DNA from: Mesorhizobium sp. B4-1-3 | GTDB taxonomy: Bacteria > Pseudomonadota > Alphaproteobacteria > Rhizobiales > Rhizobiaceae | Length of the DNA stretch: 64,000 bases | Direction of reading: 5' to 3' | Assembly: GCF_006439355.1 (NCBI RefSeq) | Contig: NZ_VFTG01000001.1 | Location: 310,001 to 374,000, forward strand | In this document: one piece after another, positions 1-7,381 of the stretch | Numbering within the stretch: the stretch's first letter is position 1 | Layout of the letters: every line of letters begins with the position of its first letter | Program-made: the position numbers and the translations under genes | The notes under the pieces: generated by a model | What the model saw: only the letters and a program-made list of their open reading frames with translations | Database searches by the model: none | Told to the model about the DNA's origin: nothing

Positions 1-1
1 C

Positions 2-1168
2 TTCACGCTCAATTTCGGGCCGCAGCACCCCTCGGCGCATGGCGTGCTCAGGCTGGTGCTGGAACTGGACGGCGAGATCGTCGACCGCGCCGACCCGCAT
101 ATCGGCCTGCTGCATCGCGGCACCGAGAAGCTGATCGAATACAAGAACTATCTGCAGGCCCTGCCCTATTTCGACCGGCTCGATTATGTCGCGCCGATGA
201 ATCAGGAGCATGCCTTCTGCCTCGCCGTCGAAAAACTGCTTGAACTGCCCGTGCCCCGGCGCGGCCAATTGATCCGCGTGCTGTTTTGCGAGATCGGGCG
301 GCTGTTGTCGCATCTTCTCAACGTCACCACGCAGGCCATGGACATCGGCGCGCTGACGCCGCCGCTCTGGGGTTTCGCCGAACGCGAGAAGCTGATGGTT
401 TTCTACGAGCGCGCATCCGGCGCCCGCATGCACGCGAATTATTTCCGGGTTGGCGGCGTGCATCAGGACCTGCCGGAAGAGCTGCTCGACGACATCTGGG
501 ATTTCTGCGATCCGTTCCTGAAGGCCTGCGACGATCTCGACAGCCTGCTTACCGGCAGCCGCATCTTCAAGCAGCGCAATGTCGATGTCGGCGTGATCTC
601 GCTCGATGAAGCCTGGGGCCTGGGCTTCTCCGGCCCCATGGTGCGCGGCTCGGGCGCCGCCTGGGACCTGCGCAAGGCACAGCCCTACGAATGCTATGCG
701 GAGATGGATTTCGACATCCCCATCGGCAAGCACGGCGACTGTTACGATCGCTATCTGGTGCGCATGGAGGAGATGCGCCAGTCGGTGCGGATCATGCGGC
801 AATGCCTGGATAAGATGCGTTCGGCCGATGGCCGCGGCCCGGTCGCCGCGCCGAACCGGAAGATAACCCCGCCGCCGCGCGCCACCATGAAGCGCTCGAT
901 GGAAGCGACCATCCAGCATTTCAAGCTCTACACCGAGGGCCACCGCGTGCCGCCAGGCGAAGTCTACGCGGCAGTCGAGGCACCCAAGGGCGAATTCGGC
1001 GTCTATCTGGTCTCGGACGGCAGCAACGTTCCCTATCGCTGCAAGATACGCGCGCCCTCCTTCGCCCATCTCCAGGCGATGGATTTCCTCTCGCGCGGGC
1101 ATATGGTGGCGGATGTCGCGGCAATCATCGGCTCGCTCGACATCGTCTTCGGCGAAATCGATCGCTAG
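2..1168 (+). CDS. nuoD: NADH-quinone oxidoreductase subunit D (5' partial)
   Basis: This is the 49-kDa quinone-site subunit of respiratory complex I (NuoD), on the cytoplasmic arm of the membrane complex. The reading frame is open from base 2 and begins inside the conserved [13 protein letters not shown] segment, so only about ten N-terminal residues are missing. Family landmarks follow in order: [13 protein letters not shown], the [11 protein letters not shown] loop, [32 protein letters not shown], and the C-terminal [12 protein letters not shown]. Length and motifs are otherwise those of a full NuoD. The gene is not followed by nuoE or nuoF but by a repeat and unrelated genes, so it looks like a separate paralogue or a displaced gene; what lies upstream is outside the window. 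The TAG stop is formed together with the first bases of the downstream repeat. Confidence 0.93.
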   Translation, partial: FTLNFGPQHPSAHGVLRLVLELDGEIVDRADPHIGLLHRGTEKLIEYKNYLQALPYFDRLDYVAPMNQEHAFCLAVEKLLELPVPRRGQLIRVLFCEIGRLLSHLLNVTTQAMDIGALTPPLWGFAEREKLMVFYERASGARMHANYFRVGGVHQDLPEELLDDIWDFCDPFLKACDDLDSLLTGSRIFKQRNVDVGVISLDEAWGLGFSGPMVRGSGAAWDLRKAQPYECYAEMDFDIPIGKHGDCYDRYLVRMEEMRQSVRIMRQCLDKMRSADGRGPVAAPNRKITPPPRATMKRSMEATIQHFKLYTEGHRVPPGEVYAAVEAPKGEFGVYLVSDGSNVPYRCKIRAPSFAHLQAMDFLSRGHMVADVAAIIGSLDIVFGEIDR

Positions 1169-1266
1169 AGCAATTCCAGGAAAAGTGTGAGCGGTTTTCC
1201 GTCCGGAATTGCATAAAAACAAAGAGCTAGAGCGGTTCGCCGTTTCCGTGAAACGGTGAACGCTCT
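1167..1266. repeat. Mosaic intergenic palindromic repeat, copy A1
   Basis: Two adjacent hairpins. The first is bounded by GCAATTCC and GGAATTGC, with AAAAGTGTGAGCGGTTTTCC between them. The second is bounded by AGAGCGGTTC (1229-1238) and GAACGCTCT (1258-1266). Related copies lie at 14647-14740, 58554-58655 and 62532-62602. The element resembles the RIME-type intergenic mosaic elements of rhizobia. The repeat overlaps the TAG stop codon of nuoD. Confidence 0.8.
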
Positions 1267-1353
1267 AAAGAGGGAGCGCAGAGACCCGGTCAGGCCTCCA
1301 CCGCTCCCATCGAGGTCTTGATCGATCGCGATTGCATGCATCGCGGGCCGTCG

Positions 1354-1788
1354 CTAATGCATGAACACCGCTCTCAACCAGGCAAGGATACCCGCGCCCG
1401 GAGAGATCGCCGCGCGCACGCGCGATGCCGCCCAGCGGGCCGGCATGTTGGCGCCGACATGGCAATGGCAGACGACCTCATGCAGTTGCCAGTCGCTCAT
1501 CTCGAAGAAGCGCTTGGCTTCACCGTAGGTATCGTCCCGCAATCCCTGCGCGCGCAAGATCGGATCCTCGAAAGCGACGGTGATCGCCGATCCGTCCGTA
1601 CGCATTCTTTGACGAACGTCGGGCGTCGCGTATTCGGTGCCCGTCAGCGCCGTGAGGCGACGGCCGGGGTTTTGTTCGAGAAGTTGCGCCCAGCGCTCGA
1701 GGCGCTGGGCGCGATTGGCGATAAGAGCCGGTGCTTCGGCATGAACGTCGGCAACGGCGTTGATTTGTTCAAGGGTTTGGTGCTTCAC
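1354..1788 (-). CDS. Conserved hypothetical protein
   Basis: A soluble protein of about 144 residues that I do not recognise. I chose the GTG at 1788 because AGGAGA lies six bases before it; a GTG at 1809 would extend the protein by seven residues but has no ribosome site. The sequence is charged, with no signal peptide and no membrane segment in its first 100 residues. It contains a short His/Cys-rich stretch, EVVCHCHVGANMPARW, near residue 110 that could bind metal, which is inference only. It stands alone between a repeat and a divergent small gene, so context gives no function. Confidence 0.6.
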   Translation of the reverse strand: MKHQTLEQINAVADVHAEAPALIANRAQRLERWAQLLEQNPGRRLTALTGTEYATPDVRQRMRTDGSAITVAFEDPILRAQGLRDDTYGEAKRFFEMSDWQLHEVVCHCHVGANMPARWAASRVRAAISPGAGILAWLRAVFMH

Positions 1789-2089
1789 GGCCGTCTCCTG
1801 TATCGGCACAATTGGCCACCCGCTGGCAATGGAACTAAGGCACGGCCAGTCGCCGGCAAGAGCCGAAACAGGCGCGCGGAATCATTTGATCGCCACTCGC
1901 CGTCGTCGCGCGGCGCCATCGTGTGGGAACCATCCGCGGGCGTGGCCGTTCTGCCAGCTTGCGCTGCCGATCGCTCCCGGCGAAGCTTCTGAACGGGCGG
2001 CGATCACACCATCGTTTCAGGTCGGGCAGCAGGTCCCGGTTTCTGGATCGCAGCAAAGCCTGCCGGGCACAGAGCGGAAGGAAAACGCG
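1789..2089. other. Intergenic region between divergent small genes
   Basis: About 300 bases between the hypothetical gene on the minus strand and the proline-rich gene on the plus strand. It must hold both promoters, but I see no convincing -35/-10 pair, palindrome or known repeat. Confidence 0.4.
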
Positions 2090-2272
2090 ATGGCCATTCT
2101 CCCCAATCCGGACCCATCCCCCACCCCGGTGCCCACGCCGCCGCCGATCCCGGAGCCGAAGCCGGTGCGCGAGCCGGATCCTGACCGGTTGCCCGACGAG
2201 GAGCCGATCCCCAATCCCGACGAGAATGACGCACCGCCCAAGCATTCCGCAACCGGACGGCGCCGGCATTGA
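2090..2272 (+). CDS. Small proline-rich acidic protein
   Basis: A 60-residue protein preceded by GGAAGGAAAA eight bases before the ATG. The middle is a low-complexity proline-rich tract with alternating Pro-Asp, Pro-Thr and Pro-Glu dipeptides (for example PNPDPSPTPVPTPPPIPEPK), followed by an acidic segment and a basic RRRH tail. There is no signal peptide, membrane segment or cysteine. Such a chain is expected to be disordered. I do not recognise a family, and the good ribosome site is the main evidence that it is real. Confidence 0.5.
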   Translation: MAILPNPDPSPTPVPTPPPIPEPKPVREPDPDRLPDEEPIPNPDENDAPPKHSATGRRRH

Positions 2273-2312
2273 CAGGCATGCGGGAGGCGGCGAACGCCCT
2301 CCCGCGCCACTG

Positions 2313-3104
2313 TCATTCCCCGCGCATCGTCGCCTGGAAGGTGGGCAGGTGCTTCTTCTGCGCCTCGATCATGCGCTCGCGGTAGACGCCGTAGATGACG
2401 TCGGTGTCGTGCAGCGTCACGCCCGCGATGGTCGGCGAGGCGAAGACCGGCAGCTCGATGCCGCGCTTCGACAGCTGCTCGGCGGTGCGCGCAAGCAGCT
2501 CATGCGCCATGATCATCGCCAGCACCGTCGACGATCCCGCCACCGGGCGGCTCCAGCCTTCGACCGGCACCACCGCATCCTCGATCGGCGAGCAGGTGTC
2601 GATGACGAGGTCGGCGGCGTCGGCCAGCCTTTTGCCGGACGAATGCGTGGCCGGCTTGTCTAAATTGTTCTTGCTGGTGACGGCGACGACGAAGATGTCG
2701 CGCTTCTTGGCATAGAGCGCGGTGTCGATGCCCGACGAATTGCGGCCGCTATGGCCGAAGATGATGATGGAATCACCCTCGTTCAGCGGCTGGTGGTCCA
2801 AGAACTTCTCGGCATATTTCTCCGTCCGCTCCAGCCACAGAAGCTCGCGCACGCCGCCGGCGCCGAGCACATTGTGCCACATCACGCGCGGGTCGGTCAG
2901 CGGGTTGAAGCCGACGAAGCTGCCGTAGCGCGGGAACATCTCCTGCGCCGGCAGCACCGAATGGCCCGAGCCGTAGAGATGGACCAGCCCGCCATTTTGC
3001 AGCGTGTCGGCGAAACGGCTCGCCGCCTGGCCGAAGGCTTCCGAATTGGCCTTCGATGCCTGTTCGATGAGAGCGACGAGACGGGGGATGTAAAGATCGG
3101 ACAC
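2313..3104 (-). CDS. SIS-domain phosphosugar-binding protein (UPF0309-like)
   Basis: A cytoplasmic protein of 263 residues with a single SIS (sugar isomerase) fold. Visible SIS features are the phosphosugar loop YGSGHSVLPAQ near residue 45, IIIFGHSGRNSSGID near residue 114, and a VVAVTSKNN strand after it. Length and motifs match the UPF0309 group, related to MurQ etherases, AgaS-type deaminases and GmhA. It is the last gene of the operon that also encodes a sugar transporter, deacetylase, kinase and GntR regulator, 23 bases after the GntR gene. I infer that it acts on the phosphorylated amino sugar made by the ROK kinase, as deaminase, isomerase or etherase; which reaction cannot be read from the sequence. 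No nagB-like deaminase is present nearby. Confidence 0.8.
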   Translation of the reverse strand: MSDLYIPRLVALIEQASKANSEAFGQAASRFADTLQNGGLVHLYGSGHSVLPAQEMFPRYGSFVGFNPLTDPRVMWHNVLGAGGVRELLWLERTEKYAEKFLDHQPLNEGDSIIIFGHSGRNSSGIDTALYAKKRDIFVVAVTSKNNLDKPATHSSGKRLADAADLVIDTCSPIEDAVVPVEGWSRPVAGSSTVLAMIMAHELLARTAEQLSKRGIELPVFASPTIAGVTLHDTDVIYGVYRERMIEAQKKHLPTFQATMRGE

Positions 3105-3127
3105 TTCGGTACTCCTGTTTGATCGTG

Positions 3128-3895
3128 TCAGCTTCTGGTGTTCGGGAGGCGGCCGGCGCGCAGCGTCGAGCGTATCTCGTAGCGGTCGCCGCGCATGACG
3201 GAGACGGTGAATTCGAACGGGCCGCGTTCGTCGATGGTGATGCGCTCGACGACGAAGGCCGGGCTGCCCGCGGGTAGGTCGAGCAATTCGGCGTCCGCCG
3301 CGCTGACGGCGCCGACGCGGTAGTTCTCGCGCGCCTCGACCGGCACGATGCCGTATTGCCGCTCCAGCGCTTCATAGAGCGAGCCCTTGAGCAGGCCGGC
3401 ATCAAGGAAGCCCGGCACGCGTGCGGCCGCCAGTTGCGCCGTCTGGATGCCGATCGGCTCGTTGTTGCCCAGCCGCAAGCGCCGGATCCGCACGATGGGA
3501 TCGCCCTCCTCGATCTCCAGCGCGCCGGCCGCCGCCGCGTTCGCCGTCGTCAGGCTGCAATCGAGCAGGCGCGAGCCGGCGACCACGCCGATATTGCCCA
3601 TTTCCTGCGTGAAGGAGGTGAGCTCGCGCGTGCCAGCGACCAGCGTGGCCGAGCGCACGAAGGTGCCTCTGCCGTGCTCGCGCCTGAGCAGCCCGCTTTC
3701 CTCCAGATTCCGCAGCGCGTGGCGCAGCGTGATGCGGCTGACGCCGAACAGCGCGCAGAGCCGGTCCTCGGCCGGGATCTGGTCGCCGGTCGCCCACTCG
3801 CCGCTCTTGACGATGGCGCGGATCGCCTCCTCGACCTGGTACCAGAGCGGCTCCGGCCGCCTGCGGTCCGGCTGTTGAAAGCTCGCTTCGCTCAT
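3128..3895 (-). CDS. GntR-family (HutC/UTRA) transcriptional regulator
   Basis: A 255-residue DNA-binding regulator. The N-terminal winged helix-turn-helix (about residues 15-80) carries the GntR signature PLWYQVEEAIRAIV, then AEDRLCALFGVSRITLRHAL and LLRREHGRGTFV. The remaining 165 residues form a UTRA effector domain, which in this subfamily (NagR/YvoA, DasR, HutC) often binds phosphorylated sugars. The ATG at 3895 overlaps the stop of the ROK kinase gene by four bases, so I prefer it to the ATG at 3910. It lies inside the amino-sugar operon and probably represses it; the palindrome at 8717-8730 before the first gene is the best candidate operator. Confidence 0.88.
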   Translation of the reverse strand: MSEASFQQPDRRRPEPLWYQVEEAIRAIVKSGEWATGDQIPAEDRLCALFGVSRITLRHALRNLEESGLLRREHGRGTFVRSATLVAGTRELTSFTQEMGNIGVVAGSRLLDCSLTTANAAAAGALEIEEGDPIVRIRRLRLGNNEPIGIQTAQLAAARVPGFLDAGLLKGSLYEALERQYGIVPVEARENYRVGAVSAADAELLDLPAGSPAFVVERITIDERGPFEFTVSVMRGDRYEIRSTLRAGRLPNTRS

Positions 3896-4764
3896 CGGAT
3901 CTGCCTCCACCCGCTTCCCGCCTGCCCGGCAAGCGCGGCACCCACCAGGCCGGCGCGGGAGCCGAATTTTCCTGGCCTAAGTTCGATGCCGCGCAGATGC
4001 GGCGGCAATTGACGCCGCAGCGCAGCAAGCAATGGCGGCGCGATCACATCCAGCGCGTCCGCCAGGCCGCCCGAGACGAGGATGACACCCGGATCGAGCA
4101 ACCCCACGGCGCCGGCGAGCGCCGTGCCGAGCTGGCGCGCCGGCACCTCGAGCAGCGACTGCGCGGCAAGCTGGCCTGCTTTGGCGGCTGCGATCAGTTG
4201 GCGGGCGTCGGCCAGCCCGATCTGTGCGGCAAGGGCGTCCAGCGCGCGCCCGGAGGCGACACGTTCCAGCCAGCCGCTGCGCTCCTCGCCATGGTCCTTG
4301 ATGTCGGCGCTGGCCCAGCCGAAGGAGCAGGCGCCGCCATGCGCGCCGGCGACGATGCGGCCATTGGCCAGCACCGCCGAACCGATGCCGGTGCCTATGG
4401 CCAGCAGGATCGCGTCGGACACGTCCTTGGCCGCGCCCTCGGCCGCTTCCGCCAGAAGCGCGATCTGCGCGTCGTTGCCGACCGCCACACTCATGTCTGG
4501 GAACAGCGCGGCGACATCGACCCCATCGAGCCAGGGCAGGTTCGGGATCCAACGGCAGTTCGACCCTTCGGTCAGACCGGGGACCGCAAGCCCGAGAGCT
4601 TTGGCTTCGCCGGCGGCCGCAAGTGCGCGAACGCGCGCGGCGAAGGCGTCGAGGCTTGCCGGTGCCGGCTCGTGGACTTGCGGTGCAAGAGCGCCGAGAT
4701 CGCCCGTATGGACAGCGGCGCGCAGATTGGTGCCGCCGAGATCGATGGCGAGAACCCGTGTCAT
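3892..4764 (-). CDS. ROK-family sugar kinase
   Basis: A 290-residue cytoplasmic kinase of the ROK family. It has the N-terminal phosphate motif AIDLGGTNLRAAV, the substrate/catalytic segment VGNDAQIALLAEA, the nucleotide motif LAIGTGIGSAVLANG and a WLERVASGRAL segment matching the usual CLE-x-x-ASG-x-AL of the family. The cysteine cluster that binds zinc in many ROK kinases is absent: the segment reads HGEERSGWLE. It overlaps both neighbours by four bases. From context I infer phosphorylation of an imported, deacetylated amino sugar (glucosamine or N-acetylglucosamine type), but ROK substrate cannot be assigned from sequence alone. Confidence 0.85.
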   Translation of the reverse strand: MTRVLAIDLGGTNLRAAVHTGDLGALAPQVHEPAPASLDAFAARVRALAAAGEAKALGLAVPGLTEGSNCRWIPNLPWLDGVDVAALFPDMSVAVGNDAQIALLAEAAEGAAKDVSDAILLAIGTGIGSAVLANGRIVAGAHGGACSFGWASADIKDHGEERSGWLERVASGRALDALAAQIGLADARQLIAAAKAGQLAAQSLLEVPARQLGTALAGAVGLLDPGVILVSGGLADALDVIAPPLLAALRRQLPPHLRGIELRPGKFGSRAGLVGAALAGQAGSGWRQIR

Positions 4765-5501
4765 CTCTCGCTGCTCCGACCGGCAGGCGGCGCGAACAGG
4801 CCGCTGCCGGCATTCCAGGAATGCGAGGCCGCCGCGAAGGCCTGCGCGTGGCGCGTGCCGCGCAGGCAGCCGCGCAGCCGGTAGAGCGCGCTGTAATAGT
4901 CGACATAGGGAAAGCTGCTTAGGCCCCGCGCCAGCTCATACTCCATCACCGCCTCGTGCCAGGCGTCGAAGCCGGCGCTGACGTCGACGAGATGCTCGGG
5001 CCGGAAGCCCTCGTCGTCCTCCCAGTTCTCGCCGAAGAGCAGGAGCTGCGGCGTATGCGCGGGATGGGCACGCTTCAGCGTCGGCAGAGCCGAGAAGAAA
5101 ATGCCGGTCTGCGTGAGATGCGCGGCCGCGCGATGATCCTTGTGCCAGCTGCCGTGCCAATGCGTGATGACGACCTCCGGCCGCAGCTCGCGGATGACAT
5201 CGCAGACCTGGAGCGCGGTCGCATTGTCATTGGGCAGGAAGGCGTCACGCAGCTTCATGTTGCGCATGGAAACGCCGAGCCGCGCCGCTGCCTTCGCCGC
5301 CTCGTCCTCCTTCTGCGTCGAATAGTGCTCCGGGATCAGGCAGGGATGGCCCTGCTCGCCCATCGACAGATGCAGGAAGGTGACCTGGGTTCCATTCTTG
5401 GCGGCGGCCGCCGCAAGAGGCCCGGCGATGACCTCGGCGTCGAAGGCATGCGCCCCGACGACCAGGATCGAGCGCGCGGCATAGATCTTGTCCTCGATCA
5501 T
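4761..5501 (-). CDS. PIG-L-family deacetylase with altered active site
   Basis: A 246-residue protein of the PIG-L/LmbE fold, whose members are zinc-dependent de-N-acetylases of amino sugars (MshB, BshB, PIG-L). The N-terminal strand and metal loop read SILVVGAHAFDAEV at residues 11-24, and the second metal motif reads THWHGSWHKDHRAA. In the family the first motif is normally AHPDD(A)E; here Pro is Ala and the first Asp, the general base in MshB, is Phe, whereas the His and second Asp that bind zinc are kept. It overlaps the permease and the ROK kinase genes by four bases each. I infer a role in processing the imported amino sugar, but activity is uncertain given the substitution. Confidence 0.8.
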   Translation of the reverse strand: MIEDKIYAARSILVVGAHAFDAEVIAGPLAAAAAKNGTQVTFLHLSMGEQGHPCLIPEHYSTQKEDEAAKAAARLGVSMRNMKLRDAFLPNDNATALQVCDVIRELRPEVVITHWHGSWHKDHRAAAHLTQTGIFFSALPTLKRAHPAHTPQLLLFGENWEDDEGFRPEHLVDVSAGFDAWHEAVMEYELARGLSSFPYVDYYSALYRLRGCLRGTRHAQAFAAASHSWNAGSGLFAPPAGRSSER

Positions 5502-6337
5502 TTCATGCCTCCCCCGGCGCCGACGCCCTCGCGAATCTGGCGCGCCAGCAAACAATACATGATCAGGATCGGCGCCATGGAGATCGCCAGCGAGGCGAAC
5601 ACCAGGCCCCAATCGGTGCGGAACTGTCCGACGAACACGCTGATTGCCAGCGGCACGGTCTTGTAGCGGTCGTCGAAGATGAAGATCAGCGGGAAGAAGA
5701 AATCGTTCCACACCGCGATCGCCGTGAAGATGGCGACGATCGACACCGCCGGCTTCACCATCGGCAGCACGATCTGGAACAGGATGCGGGTCTCTCCGGC
5801 GCCGTCCATGCGCGCCGCCTCGTCGAGCTCGGACGGCAAAACGCGCATGAAACTGGCGAAGATGAAGACGGCGAAGGGGATGCGGATCGCCGAATAGACG
5901 AGGATCAGCCCGGTGAGGGAATCGAGCAGGCCGAGGCCGCGCATCAGCGTGAACAGCTCCACCGAGGCGAGCCTGATCGGCAGCATGATGCCGGACAGGA
6001 AGAGGCCGAGCATGATACCGTTCCAGCCGAGCCTGTAGCGGCTGAGCGGATAGGCGGCCATCGCCGAGACGACGATGGTGAGGGCCACCGCGCCGCCGGT
6101 GACGATCAGGCTGTTGATGAAGTTGTGGCCGAGATCGGCGCGCGTCCAGGCGCGCACGAAATTGTCGAGCGCCCAGCTCCGCGGCAAGCCGAGGCGGTTG
6201 TCGTAGATCTCCGCTGTCGTCTTGAAGCAGGAGACGACCAGGACGTAGAGCGGCAAGAGCACGGCCGCCGTCCAAACCAGCAGGACAATCCAACCAGGCA
6301 GCCGCGCCAGCTTCTGTGGAATGGCGAGTGTGGTCAT
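5498..6337 (-). CDS. CUT1 sugar ABC transporter permease (MalG type)
   Basis: A 279-residue inner-membrane permease with six predicted membrane segments, beginning at WIVLLVWTAAVLLPLYVLVV near residue 16. The cytoplasmic coupling loop is EAARMDGAGETRILFQIVLP (EAA motif, about residue 190), as in MalG-like carbohydrate permeases. The CDS overlaps the preceding permease and the following deacetylase by four bases each. With the binding protein at 7382-8653 and the second permease it forms a CUT1 importer. No ATPase gene is found in this operon. Confidence 0.92.
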   Translation of the reverse strand: MTTLAIPQKLARLPGWIVLLVWTAAVLLPLYVLVVSCFKTTAEIYDNRLGLPRSWALDNFVRAWTRADLGHNFINSLIVTGGAVALTIVVSAMAAYPLSRYRLGWNGIMLGLFLSGIMLPIRLASVELFTLMRGLGLLDSLTGLILVYSAIRIPFAVFIFASFMRVLPSELDEAARMDGAGETRILFQIVLPMVKPAVSIVAIFTAIAVWNDFFFPLIFIFDDRYKTVPLAISVFVGQFRTDWGLVFASLAISMAPILIMYCLLARQIREGVGAGGGMK

Positions 6338-7266
6338 AGCTCGACCGTCCGCTTATCGAAGAAGCGCAGCATCAACAGCGTGCCGATGCTGAGGACGAGG
6401 AACAGCATGGTGCCCAGCGCCAGCGCCAGGCCGATGTCGGTGATGCCCACAGCCCCTTCCGCGCCGAAGGCCAGCCGGTAGAAATAAGTCACCAGCGTGT
6501 CGGTCGCGTAGCTCGGATTGCCCTGCACGCCCTGCATCACGTAGACGATGTCGAACTGGTTGAAGGTGTTGATGAAGGAAAGCGTCGTCAGCGTGCCGAG
6601 CGCCGGCATCAGCAAAGGCAGCGCGACGGAGAACAGCATGCGCGCATTGCCGGCGCCGTCGAGTTTCGCCGCCTCGAACACCTGCGGCGAAATTTGCCGC
6701 AAGCCTGCCGTGTAGATCAGCACCGGCAGCCCCATCCAGTTCCAGGCATCGACGGCGATCAGCGTGCCGAGCGCGGTGTGGCTGTTGCCGAGCACGGTCA
6801 GGCTGCCCTGATGCAGGCCAAGGCCGTTCAGCGCCCACTCGACGATGCCGCCGGGCGCGAGCAGCAGCCGCCACAGCGCGCCGACGATGACGGGGCTGAG
6901 TACGGCGGGGAAGAAGAACACCGACTGGAAGAAGGCAGCGCCCCTGCCGCGCAGGAAAAGCAGCCAGGCGAACAAAAGCCCGAGCCCGTTCTGCAGCAGT
7001 ATGATGCCGAAGAACCATGCGACATTGTGCCAGAGCGCGCCGTAGAGCCGCGCGCCGCTCGGGAACACGAACAGCCGGGAGAAGTTCGCGAGCCCCGCGA
7101 ACTCCTGCATGCGCAGCCCCTTCCAGGTGAAGAAGCTGCCCCACAGCGACAACAGGAGCGGATAGAGCACGAACAGCCCGTAGATGGCCAAGGCCGGCAG
7201 GATGAACAGCACCGCCATGCGCTGCTGCGTGTGCTGGAGGCTGGTCGTGCGGCGAAGCTTGGTCAT
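6334..7266 (-). CDS. CUT1 sugar ABC transporter permease (MalF type)
   Basis: A 310-residue inner-membrane permease. A basic N-terminus (MTKLRRTTSLQHTQQR) precedes the first membrane segment, and the EAA loop reads FEAAKLDGAGNARMLFSVAL near residue 208. I start it at the ATG at 7266, which places the first membrane helix at the usual position; longer readings run into repeat DNA. It follows the binding-protein gene after 115 bases containing a palindromic repeat (7306-7349), which may set the ratio of binding protein to permease. It partners with the downstream MalG-type permease. Confidence 0.9.
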   Translation of the reverse strand: MTKLRRTTSLQHTQQRMAVLFILPALAIYGLFVLYPLLLSLWGSFFTWKGLRMQEFAGLANFSRLFVFPSGARLYGALWHNVAWFFGIILLQNGLGLLFAWLLFLRGRGAAFFQSVFFFPAVLSPVIVGALWRLLLAPGGIVEWALNGLGLHQGSLTVLGNSHTALGTLIAVDAWNWMGLPVLIYTAGLRQISPQVFEAAKLDGAGNARMLFSVALPLLMPALGTLTTLSFINTFNQFDIVYVMQGVQGNPSYATDTLVTYFYRLAFGAEGAVGITDIGLALALGTMLFLVLSIGTLLMLRFFDKRTVEL

Positions 7267-7305
7267 GCGCTGCGTTCTGTGGGGCAGAGATGCCGGCCGG
7301 CTGGG

Positions 7306-7349
7306 GCATGATGCCGAAAAGTGTGAAGCGGTTTCGGACAACATCATGC
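7306..7349. repeat. Palindromic repeat inside the transporter operon
   Basis: A perfect stem of GCATGATG (7306-7313) with CATCATGC (7342-7349), continued by CCGAAA with TTTCGG, enclosing AAGTGTGAAGCG. The inner part shares AAAAGTGTGA-GCGGTTT with the mosaic repeat at 1167-1266, so the two families are related. It sits between the binding-protein gene and the permease gene and would fold in the mRNA. Confidence 0.75.
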
Positions 7350-7381
7350 TCCTGCTTTTTGACAAGAGCGGCCGGCGCTCC

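Noticed and set aside
4761..6293. A 510-residue fusion of permease region and deacetylase
   Set aside because: The upstream half is an out-of-frame reading of the permease gene; the deacetylase starts at the ATG at 5501, overlapping the permease stop.
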